From: Crocinitomicaceae bacterium
Lineage (GTDB): Bacteria; Bacteroidota; Bacteroidia; Flavobacteriales_D; Crocinitomicaceae
Assembly (NCBI GenBank): GCA_029254025.1
Contig: JAQWYK010000039.1
Coordinates: 124,001 to 188,000 of the forward strand
Length of the DNA: 64,000 nt
Direction of reading: 5' to 3'
In this document: positions 46,444 to 54,037 of the stretch, one piece after another
How positions within the stretch are numbered: position 1 is the first letter of the stretch
Layout: each line of letters begins with the position of its first letter
The notes under the pieces: generated by a model
What the model saw: only the letters and a program-made list of their open reading frames with translations
Databases searched by the model: none
What the model was told of the DNA's origin: nothing
Translations under genes and position numbers: made by a program

Positions 46444-47205
46444 ATGCATAAACTATCTGCAACGATCATTACATTAAATGAGGAGCGAAATATTGGTCGA
46501 TGTATTGATGCATTGATGCCTGTTGCAGATGAAATTGTTGTGCTCGATTCTTTTTCAACGGATAGAACAGTCGAAATTTGTCGGGCTAAAGGCGTGCGAG
46601 TTGAACAGCGAGTTTGGGAAGGATATTCAGCATCTAAGAATTTTCTAAACGGCTTGGCATCTCACTCGTATATTTTCTCAGTAGATGCAGACGAAGCCCC
46701 CGATGATGAATTGATAAGCGCCATAGTATACGAAAAGGAACGAGGATTTAAAGGCGTTTACTCCATAAATCGGCTTACCAATTACTGTGGAAAATGGATT
46801 AAACATTCTGGTTGGTATCCAGATTTAAAGACACGCATTTTTCCTAAAGAATGTTCTGTCTGGGAGGGAGAATACGTGCATGAAGAATTAGTCGTTACAG
46901 GTAATCCAACGCCTCAATTATTGAAAGGACATTTATTGCACTATTCATACTACAGTTTTACAGAACATAGCGCCCGCGCCGATAGGTATTCCTTGCTTAC
47001 TGCGCAAAAATTTCATGCACAAGGAAAGCGCGCTGGTATTCTCAAGCCATACATAAGTGCCTTTGGACGTTTTGTCTCAATGTTCATCATTAAAAAGGGG
47101 TTTTTAGATGGTAAAATGGGATTTAAAATTGCCTACATATCTGCTCAGTCAAATATTTTAAAGTACAAAGAATTAATCCGATTGAATCGTGAGCAAAACA
47201 ATTGA
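46444..47205 (+). CDS. WaaE/KdtX-type family 2 glycosyltransferase (LPS core)
   Basis: The 253 residues match the beta-glycosyltransferases of the WaaE/KdtX type. They show LSATIITLNEERNIGRCIDAL at the start, VVLDSFSTDRTVEI near 32, SVDADEAPDDEL near 79 (the DxD-like site) and SKNFLNGLA near 61. Such enzymes add glucose to inner-core heptose in LPS. The next gene is a GT9 heptosyltransferase-type enzyme that overlaps it by 17 bases, which supports a role in lipopolysaccharide or glycolipid core assembly. The exact sugar is unknown. Confidence 0.85.
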   Translation: MHKLSATIITLNEERNIGRCIDALMPVADEIVVLDSFSTDRTVEICRAKGVRVEQRVWEGYSASKNFLNGLASHSYIFSVDADEAPDDELISAIVYEKERGFKGVYSINRLTNYCGKWIKHSGWYPDLKTRIFPKECSVWEGEYVHEELVVTGNPTPQLLKGHLLHYSYYSFTEHSARADRYSLLTAQKFHAQGKRAGILKPYISAFGRFVSMFIIKKGFLDGKMGFKIAYISAQSNILKYKELIRLNREQNN

Positions 47206-48184
47206 TTTGAATAATAAAACCGTTGTAATTAGTAGAACGGACAGTATAGGAGATGTGATGTTAACCCTCCCTATTTGCGCTTGGATTAATGAGAGCTTCC
47301 CTTCAAGCAAACTTATTTTCTTATGTCGGAACTATACACTCCCAATAGTAGAGTGCTTTCCAATGGTCGATGAAATTCACAGTTATGATGAACTCGAACT
47401 GTTACCCGTTCAAGGTCGAGTTGAAGCCATTAGAGCTTGGAAAGCGGATGTATTTATTCATGTATTCCCTCATAAAGAAATTGCGAAGATTGCTAAAAAG
47501 GCCAAAGTAAAACATAGAATTGGCACGTCGCATCGCTCCTTCCATTTATTGACATGCGATATTCGACTCAATTTTACCCGTAAAAAAGCGGATGAACATG
47601 AGGCGCAACTGAATTTTGAACTACTAAAACCGTTTGGTTTAGAATCGTTACCTTCTTTACATGTGGTCAAACAGAAAATGAGATGCTTTCAAGTAAGGCA
47701 TAAGTTAGAAGAGCCTCAAAACAGTCTTTTAGCTTCGAATAAAAAGAAAATTTTATTACATCCAAAATCGCAAGGAAGTGCTGTTGAATGGCCGATTGAG
47801 AATTATGTGTCCTTAGCGCTTCAACTTGTGGAATTAGGTCATAAAGTATTTTTTACAGGGACAGAAATAGAAGGGAAGTCTTTTAAGGAAGTGATTCCTA
47901 AGCATGAGGATATTATTGATGTAACTGGTCGATTTACCTTACGTGAATTCATTGCATTTATAGATAACGTTGATGGTTTGGTGGCATGCAGCACGGGGCC
48001 ATTACACATCGCTTCTGCATTGAATAAACGAGCTGTAGGCCTTTACATCAATAAACGACCAATGCATCCTGGAAGGTGGGGTGCCTTAGGAGAGAATACG
48101 AGTAATTTGTTCGCTGACACGAAAGAACCAAACGAGACAGATATTTCCTTGATTGAGGTAGGACGGGTAGTCGAAATGCTTTAA
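47189..48184 (+). CDS. family 9 glycosyltransferase (heptosyltransferase-like)
   Basis: The 331 residues have the GT-B fold of ADP-heptose:LPS heptosyltransferases. The start VVISRTDSIGDVMLTLPIC is the acceptor-domain signature. The C-terminal domain has LLHPKSQGSAVEWPIENY near 188, FTGTEIEG near 226 and STGPLHIASALNKRAVGLY near 268. It overlaps the preceding glycosyltransferase by 17 bases. True heptose transfer is uncertain, because many Bacteroidota GT9 enzymes use other sugars. Confidence 0.88.
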   Translation: MSKTIDLNNKTVVISRTDSIGDVMLTLPICAWINESFPSSKLIFLCRNYTLPIVECFPMVDEIHSYDELELLPVQGRVEAIRAWKADVFIHVFPHKEIAKIAKKAKVKHRIGTSHRSFHLLTCDIRLNFTRKKADEHEAQLNFELLKPFGLESLPSLHVVKQKMRCFQVRHKLEEPQNSLLASNKKKILLHPKSQGSAVEWPIENYVSLALQLVELGHKVFFTGTEIEGKSFKEVIPKHEDIIDVTGRFTLREFIAFIDNVDGLVACSTGPLHIASALNKRAVGLYINKRPMHPGRWGALGENTSNLFADTKEPNETDISLIEVGRVVEML

Positions 48185-48233
48185 GCCCTGTAACCATCTC
48201 ATTCGATAGATCTTATATCGTAAAATAAGGCTT

Positions 48234-49091
48234 ATGAAACGAGTAGGATTATTTGTAATGGCGCTGTTTATTTTAGCTGCGCGCCCACAGAACAATGAAC
48301 GTATATCAATTAAAAATGCTATAAAAAATGGACTGATTCAGGTGGAGGCTACTTCGCTAGGGGGACATAGTGGTGAGGTAATAGATGTTGCTGTTATTCC
48401 ACTAGCTAAAAAGCCATTTATCTTATTTATTCCAGCGGGAACTCACTTTATCCCAGGTGATGAGGGAGACCAAAATATTTTTGTGGTGAATGATCAAGAA
48501 GAAATGATTGCTTCATCTACTAGGAGAATAAAGGTCGAGGGATTTTGTTCTGAATCAAGTGATCGATCCCCCAGTATTGGGTCCGGATTTAAAATCATTC
48601 ATTCTGAGGAACAGAAACTAATTAAGTTGGCAGAATATATGAGAAGCAAAAACTTCTCGACTGATGTAACGCAATCCGCGGTGTGGGCGGTTTCAGATCA
48701 CAAACCGATATCGCACATATATCAAGAGGGCAACCAGGAACAAGTGAATGAGTTAAGAACGTTTATTAGTGCGCTTACAGGACAACCTAACGTATGGTAT
48801 TCTACTGAGCGCAACGTAGAAATTCGTGAAGACAGAACTATAGCCGCTACCCCGGTGAAAGTTTCTGGCGACATTGATTATCATGTTACACGTCCAGGTA
48901 AAATGAATGCGGCAGTTTATAAGGAGGATGGAACAAAATTATTTTCGCTTGGTGAGGGAATGCAACTTCCAAGATCGGGGGATTATTCGTTCTTTTTCAA
49001 TTTAACAGTGAAAGGGTGGAAAAATGGAATTTACCAAGTGAAGGTATTTATCGATGAGGAACCTATTCACGCGCAAGCGTTTGAAGTTTAG
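48234..49091 (+). CDS. exported protein of unknown function (QSAVWAVSD motif)
   Basis: The 285 residues begin with a hydrophobic stretch (about 4-18) that looks like a signal peptide. The first half is beta-rich and has a single cysteine in a VEGFCSESSDRSPS segment. A helical region follows, with LIKLAEYMRSKNF and the motif QSAVWAVSD near residue 147; this pairing recurs in uncharacterised secreted Bacteroidota proteins. The C-terminal 80 residues (about 205-285) look like a separate beta domain (TATPVKVSGDIDYHVTRPG). No lipobox and no T9SS sorting domain are visible. I do not recognise a function. It lies 49 bases downstream of the heptosyltransferase-like gene. Confidence 0.7.
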   Translation: MKRVGLFVMALFILAARPQNNERISIKNAIKNGLIQVEATSLGGHSGEVIDVAVIPLAKKPFILFIPAGTHFIPGDEGDQNIFVVNDQEEMIASSTRRIKVEGFCSESSDRSPSIGSGFKIIHSEEQKLIKLAEYMRSKNFSTDVTQSAVWAVSDHKPISHIYQEGNQEQVNELRTFISALTGQPNVWYSTERNVEIREDRTIAATPVKVSGDIDYHVTRPGKMNAAVYKEDGTKLFSLGEGMQLPRSGDYSFFFNLTVKGWKNGIYQVKVFIDEEPIHAQAFEV

Positions 49092-49093
49092 AC

Positions 49094-49114
49094 AAAAAAA
49101 AGACCGGAGCAGTC
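49094..49114 (-). terminator. terminator at the pyrC fragment end
   Basis: On the minus strand GACTG-CTC-CGGTC (49102-49114) can form a short hairpin followed by eight T (49094-49101). It would end transcripts coming from the PLP-enzyme gene and the pyrC fragment. The stem is only five pairs with one G-U. Confidence 0.5.
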
Positions 49115-49302
49115 AACCAGACTTGACCATCAATTACCCCAGGAAGAAGGTGTTTTCCAGTGCCGTCAACCTCTTGGAAATTGGGTGATAAGTCTATGCT
49201 GCCTATTTTCTCGATTCGTTCACCATCAATAAGTACATCTGTTTGCATGCACTTCCTTTCATTGACGATAGTAGCGTTTTTTATGAGAATTGGTTGATTC
49301 AT
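49094..49302 (-). pseudogene. pyrC: 5' fragment of dihydroorotase
   Basis: From the ATG at 49302, the first 57 or so residues are the normal start of a Bacteroidota dihydroorotase: an ILIKNATIVNE segment, a DVLIDGERIEKIG segment and GKHLLPGVIDGQV. The intact enzyme would continue with the metal-ligand HxR motif and about 360 more residues. Here the match breaks off right after the DGQV position and runs into unrelated codons and a terminator (frame open to 49063). The catalytic domain is wholly missing, so it cannot be an active dihydroorotase. It follows the PLP-enzyme gene by 25 bases on the same strand. Confidence 0.75.
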
Positions 49303-49327
49303 TTTCTTTGGGAATATGTATTTGAAA

Positions 49328-51172
49328 TTATAAGGTTGCAACGAATTCTGCAAAGACCTCTTTGTGTTTTTGTAAATCCATGTCATGCGATAATGCGACG
49401 CGAACGATGTAATCTTTATCACCCTCCTTCGTTGTTCCTTGCGTCGAAGTGGCTGGGATGGTCCAGTAACAACCCTTTAATTGACCGTAGCTAACGCAGT
49501 ACTTACTTTCGTTAGGGATTCGGGTAATCATTAAGTCAATGAGCCGTTGGTTCAGTTGTCGCTTGTAGGCTTCTTGATCTTCCGGATTGTCTCCCTTGGT
49601 GGGTAGGTCCAATGAGAAAACAGAAGGAGTAAACCCCTGCTGCGCTAACTCGTCAGATACAAAATTGATTTTAGCATTGGGTAATGTTTCCATTATATAA
49701 TGAACAAAAGAACGGGTGTTAACATATGCTTTTTGTATGCGCGCATTCATAGAAGGCATTTGTCCTGCGAGAAATTCCACTTGTAGGTCTGTGGCTTCGT
49801 TGTCGCACAAAAACAAGTGTTTTTCAATGTTGTTCATTAGATGTTCAGCCTCAGCATTTGCTGAGCAATATCCTGCAGTACATTTTCCACCACTTGGGAA
49901 TTTAGAACCACTGACGTACGAGATAATTTGAATACCTGATAGTGGACTTGTTGGAGGTAAAAATTGAACATTTGGACAAAAAGTTTGGTCTAGAATAAAA
50001 ACAGGATCTATGGCTTGTATCCCTGTTGAAGTGTATCTTTTTCTAGCTAGTACAGAATGTAAATCATTAAGGTTGGGAACTTCTACCCTTGGGTTCGTAG
50101 GTATTTCTGCAATAATGTAGGGAATGCCGTCCTCGAGAGCCACGCGGTCTAATACTAGGTCAATGCTTTGTACCATATTATGTTGCCCGTCTACGGGTAA
50201 GTCCAGAATCTCTACGTTTGCAATGCATTCTGCTACACGTCGAGCTTGGTCATTTGTGCCTCCATAACAATTCGGGGGCACGATAATTTTTATAGGTTTA
50301 CCAGGTCGATGTTGCATGGCCTCATCGATTAGTCCCATCATAATTGCATATTGTATTGATAATCCAGAAGAACCAATGACTGCTTTTGTGTGTGCTCCTG
50401 TTATTTCATGTATCAACCCGAGAACGGTTTCTTTAAGTATACTCGTCGTTTCTTTAAATTCGGGGAGCGAGGTGTTATTTACAAGTTGCTCTAGGGCTTT
50501 CAAGCAATTGGCGGGCGTCATTGCAATTGTTTCTCTTCTCCTCACATGCTGAATCTCAGAAATGTAGGCAGCATAATCAGTTTTATTAACGGTAAGTATG
50601 CTTCCCAAGGATTCATATAATGCAACGTGAAAATCAACTTCAGGAGCACGGTCGATAGCACCCATTTCTGGGGGTGAAGAAACAAATACCGTAGTTCCAT
50701 CAAATGAAGGAAGTTTATGTGAATCACTAATTTCAACAACCTCAAAACGGTAGCCGTATACTTTCCGTATTGTTTCTGCGTCGAAACAGCTCGGTAAAGT
50801 TTTATTGTAAGCAATTCGTGTATTACGTTTAGAGATTAAGTTTTTGCGCAAGATCGCAAGTATAGGAGTCGTTTTCGAAGAGAAACTGATAACATGTTCT
50901 GATGGAAGGTCATTATCTTTAGCAATTGCCCATTCTAAAACGGTAGAGAGAGGATGACCTAAACGAATATAATCATAAGCTGTAGGTAACTCTAAAAGTT
51001 GTTCACTTGTAAAGCGGCCTGTTTTATATAGACCATCAAGACTTAAGACAAACTCAGTTTTCGCTTTTTTTTCATTATATATATCTAGTCTGTGTGTTGT
51101 GAGTGTTAACCAATCATTGGGTAATTGATTTATTACTGTGCGCACAAATTCTAATGGATTTTTTTCTTTCAT
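49328..51172 (-). CDS. Cys/Met-metabolism-type PLP enzyme with large N-terminal extension
   Basis: The 614 residues are far longer than the roughly 390-430 usual in the cystathionine synthase/lyase family. Residues from about 225 match that family: NCYGGT at 301-306, IPTNPRVEVPNL from 357, DQTFCP at 395-400 (the DNTF motif) and the PLP lysine Lys424 in VSGSKFPSGGK. Residues 1-220 are not recognised but show a pattern (ISFSSKTTPILAILRKNL; TTVFVSSP) resembling a degenerate copy of a PLP large domain. Substrate unknown: C-S lyase, gamma-lyase or synthase are all possible. It lies 90 bases from the photolyase run on the same strand. Confidence 0.75.
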   Translation of the reverse strand: MKEKNPLEFVRTVINQLPNDWLTLTTHRLDIYNEKKAKTEFVLSLDGLYKTGRFTSEQLLELPTAYDYIRLGHPLSTVLEWAIAKDNDLPSEHVISFSSKTTPILAILRKNLISKRNTRIAYNKTLPSCFDAETIRKVYGYRFEVVEISDSHKLPSFDGTTVFVSSPPEMGAIDRAPEVDFHVALYESLGSILTVNKTDYAAYISEIQHVRRRETIAMTPANCLKALEQLVNNTSLPEFKETTSILKETVLGLIHEITGAHTKAVIGSSGLSIQYAIMMGLIDEAMQHRPGKPIKIIVPPNCYGGTNDQARRVAECIANVEILDLPVDGQHNMVQSIDLVLDRVALEDGIPYIIAEIPTNPRVEVPNLNDLHSVLARKRYTSTGIQAIDPVFILDQTFCPNVQFLPPTSPLSGIQIISYVSGSKFPSGGKCTAGYCSANAEAEHLMNNIEKHLFLCDNEATDLQVEFLAGQMPSMNARIQKAYVNTRSFVHYIMETLPNAKINFVSDELAQQGFTPSVFSLDLPTKGDNPEDQEAYKRQLNQRLIDLMITRIPNESKYCVSYGQLKGCYWTIPATSTQGTTKEGDKDYIVRVALSHDMDLQKHKEVFAEFVATL

Positions 51173-51262
51173 CGTTCTCGAGCTTCTAATGGTCTGCGAA
51201 GATAGTAGAATTGAAGTTGTTTTTAAAGTTGTGTTAGGACTTTGTTGAACTAACTAGATAGT

Positions 51263-52759
51263 TTAAAATTGTCCAGCGCTTTTTTCGTAGAGCATCTGCC
51301 GATCGATGAACTCTGAAGCCTTTCTAAGGTGTTCTTCTAGTTTTTCGGATGACATTCTTGTCAAATGAAAGGTCATTGGTGTTGTCCGTGGGTTAGCTTT
51401 GAAAAACTCTTGATGTTTATACACAAATCTCCAATATAAGGCATCCCAAAGTCCTGTCCATTCATTTTCTTTTTTTGCGCCCATTTTTATAAGGTAATTA
51501 GAAGAGCTAATGTAAGGCTTGGTGGACATTATTCCGCCATCAGCGTGAAGACTCATTCCATACACATTTGGAACCATAACCCAGTCATATGCGTCGATAT
51601 AATATTGCATGAAATAATTATAGACCGCATCAGGGTGGATTTCAGCGAGTGTGAAAAAATTACCGAGCACCATGAGCCGCTCAATATGATGGGCATAACC
51701 ACATTTTTCAACTTTTTGCTGTACTTCTCGAAGTGGCTTTAGCTGGTTGAGGAGCTCACCGGATAATTGATAATTTGAGTTCCATTGATTCGAGGTGCGT
51801 TGTCGAGTTCCATGACGTTCATAGATGGCTCGAATAAATTCTCTCCACCCTATGATTTGACGAATAAAACCTTCTAGACTTGATAATCGAATTGTATTTT
51901 CAGCGCAATAGGCAAGCGCTTCAGTCACTACAAATTTGGGAGTCAGTAAGCCACAATTAATGGATGACGAAAGCATGCTGTGGTTCAGAAAAGGCTGCGT
52001 GGAGGAGAGAGCGTCTTGATACGGCCCAAAGTCGTTGAAGCGGTATTCAAAAAAATTGTACATCAAGCGTTCAGCCTCATCAAAGGTAACAGGGTACAGA
52101 AATGGCTGGACGGCTCCTGGGTGATCTGAAAAGCACTCTTGCACATAGGCAATGGCTTTTTTAACGTATTGGTTCTCTTCAGGAAAACTTGGAATGGGTG
52201 CTGAATAGTTTTTGGGAAGGGATTTTCTGTTTTCCTGATCAAAACTCCATGAACTACCGATTGGTTTACCATTTTCGACGAGAATACCATGGAGTATGCG
52301 TTGTTTTTTATAGAAATCACCCAAGCGATAATGGTTTTTTAATTTACCCAAGTGATCTTCGTTCGTGCTGACGTCATTCATAAAAGCAGGAGTTGTATAT
52401 TCAACTACTTTTAAGTTGTTGGAGGAAGCTGCCCTCTGAATCCGCTTTGAAAGGAGGAAGTCTACGGGTTCACAGAGGTGTACTTCCTCAACAGATTCGT
52501 CGCCCAAATCGCGTTTGAAAAAAGTCTCAAGCGTACCGTAATCGCGGTGGTCGATGTATGTGACGCGATAGCCTTGGTGTACCAGAAAGTCTGCATAGAA
52601 TTTCATGCTTGCCCTGTGCAACACCAGCTTCATTTTGTGAAATTTTTGATAACTGAAGAATAAGTCGTCTTCAACAAGAAAAACACGTCGGTGTTTGTCC
52701 AAGCAAGGGTTGTCTTGAAACAACTGGTTTGGGAATATGATGCTTACTGTGGGGGTCAT
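51263..52759 (-). CDS. PhrB/DPRP-type photolyase homologue lacking the Fe-S cysteines
   Basis: From the ATG at 52759 it has 498 residues (a TTG two codons upstream is in frame). It matches the deoxyribodipyrimidine-photolyase-related group, whose PhrB member repairs (6-4) photoproducts and binds FAD plus a ribolumazine antenna. Visible signatures are CGYAHHIERLMVLGNF from 353, YIDAYDWVMVPNVYGMSLHADGG from 387 and STKPYISSSNY from 412. The family's cluster ligands (a CxxC pair and a CP motif between KM and LYW) are replaced by GAKKENEWTGLWD at 427-439, with no cysteine. It is the last of three photolyase-family genes in a row, four to six bases after the DASH gene. Confidence 0.88.
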   Translation of the reverse strand: MTPTVSIIFPNQLFQDNPCLDKHRRVFLVEDDLFFSYQKFHKMKLVLHRASMKFYADFLVHQGYRVTYIDHRDYGTLETFFKRDLGDESVEEVHLCEPVDFLLSKRIQRAASSNNLKVVEYTTPAFMNDVSTNEDHLGKLKNHYRLGDFYKKQRILHGILVENGKPIGSSWSFDQENRKSLPKNYSAPIPSFPEENQYVKKAIAYVQECFSDHPGAVQPFLYPVTFDEAERLMYNFFEYRFNDFGPYQDALSSTQPFLNHSMLSSSINCGLLTPKFVVTEALAYCAENTIRLSSLEGFIRQIIGWREFIRAIYERHGTRQRTSNQWNSNYQLSGELLNQLKPLREVQQKVEKCGYAHHIERLMVLGNFFTLAEIHPDAVYNYFMQYYIDAYDWVMVPNVYGMSLHADGGIMSTKPYISSSNYLIKMGAKKENEWTGLWDALYWRFVYKHQEFFKANPRTTPMTFHLTRMSSEKLEEHLRKASEFIDRQMLYEKSAGQF

Positions 52760-52765
52760 AATCAA

Positions 52766-54037
52766 CTAATTTATTCGTTCAACCTCCCATTGTTTACTAT
52801 AAGCTCCCTTTGGGTCGTAATGTTGGGACTGAAAGTGGGTGTCGAAGACAGATTTTCCTTTAGGGTTGAACCCTAATCCAGCGATGTACATCCAATTTCC
52901 TTGGTTGGAATAAACATCATAATCCAATAGGTGATGTTCAAACCAAGCCGCTCCCCAACGCCAGTCCAACCCCAGCTCATGTACCAAATAGCTAGCGGTA
53001 TTTTGCCTTCCGCGGTTGGATATATATCCCGTATGGAATAGTTCTCGCATGTTCGCATCAATAAAGCTATTTCCCGTTTCACCCGATGCCCATTTATGGA
53101 ATAACGCCTTATCCATTTTTCCGGGAGATGGAGCATTTGTTAATCCTGAAGCACGAAAGAGTTTGTCTTGGTAGTATTTACCGGCATGCCTAAAATAGTC
53201 TCGCCAGAGTAATTCAAAGACGAACCAATTTGTTCCTTCATTTGCTCCATTTTGTTGTTCGTATTGATATAATTCAGCGTATACATTGGAAACAGATAAG
53301 GCTCCAGTGGATAGCCAAGGACTCATTTTTGAAGAGTAATCTGTTCCGAGGAGTCCGTTTCTTGTTCGTTTGTAGTGATCGATTTTTCGTGTTTGACTAA
53401 GATAATGCTGCAGTCGCGTATGTGCGGCTAATTCACCACCATTAAAGGGAAACACGGTTTTTGGGTGAAGGGATACACAATTTGGTCGTATTGTTTGAAA
53501 TACTTCAGTAGAGGCGGGAAGTGAATTAATGATTTCAGGGTATCTTTGAACATTTGGAAGTAGCTTCTCCACTTTTTTCCTAAATCCAGAAAAGCTTTTT
53601 GGAAATTCATGGAAGGAGAACATCTTGGGATGTACTAGGAAATTTCCGTGATAAGTGAACACTCGATTTTTTGGGATTTTCTGCAGAATACGAGTCTGAA
53701 CTGTTCGTTCTTCAGTTGCGTATTCCTGTTGGAAGCTGAGAGTGGCATTGTATTTAGCGACCAATTCAGGTAACACTTCTTCAGGTTTCCCATAAAGAAC
53801 TAGTAAATCGCTCCCTAACTTTCTATATGTAGTTTGTAATGCAGATAACTGGGATCTTAGAAAAGCTGCACGATGAATACCCGTTTTTCGAAACCCCCAT
53901 GGGAGTTGCGCAAACAAGCTTGGGTCTATAAGATACACACCAAAATGGTGTTGGACGTTCAGTTCACTGATGAATGGCTGATCACTCACCCTAAGATCAT
54001 TTCTGAACCAATGAATATGTGTGGTGCTAGTTGACAT
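52766..54037 (-). CDS. cryptochrome DASH
   Basis: From the ATG at 54037 (423 residues); a longer in-frame start would run far into the upstream gene. The DASH marks are visible: HWFRNDLRVSDQP at the start, YATEERTVQTRI near 127, PKSFSGFRKKVEK near 168, LLWRDYFRHAGKYYQDKLF near 283, and NMRELFHTGYISNRGRQNTASY near 330. GNWMYIAGLGFNPKGKSVF near 385 completes the set. DASH proteins bind FAD and a folate antenna and repair CPDs mainly in single-stranded DNA, or act as light sensors. It overlaps the upstream photolyase by 11 bases and leads the PhrB-like gene by under 10 bases. Confidence 0.93.
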   Translation of the reverse strand: MSTSTTHIHWFRNDLRVSDQPFISELNVQHHFGVYLIDPSLFAQLPWGFRKTGIHRAAFLRSQLSALQTTYRKLGSDLLVLYGKPEEVLPELVAKYNATLSFQQEYATEERTVQTRILQKIPKNRVFTYHGNFLVHPKMFSFHEFPKSFSGFRKKVEKLLPNVQRYPEIINSLPASTEVFQTIRPNCVSLHPKTVFPFNGGELAAHTRLQHYLSQTRKIDHYKRTRNGLLGTDYSSKMSPWLSTGALSVSNVYAELYQYEQQNGANEGTNWFVFELLWRDYFRHAGKYYQDKLFRASGLTNAPSPGKMDKALFHKWASGETGNSFIDANMRELFHTGYISNRGRQNTASYLVHELGLDWRWGAAWFEHHLLDYDVYSNQGNWMYIAGLGFNPKGKSVFDTHFQSQHYDPKGAYSKQWEVERIN

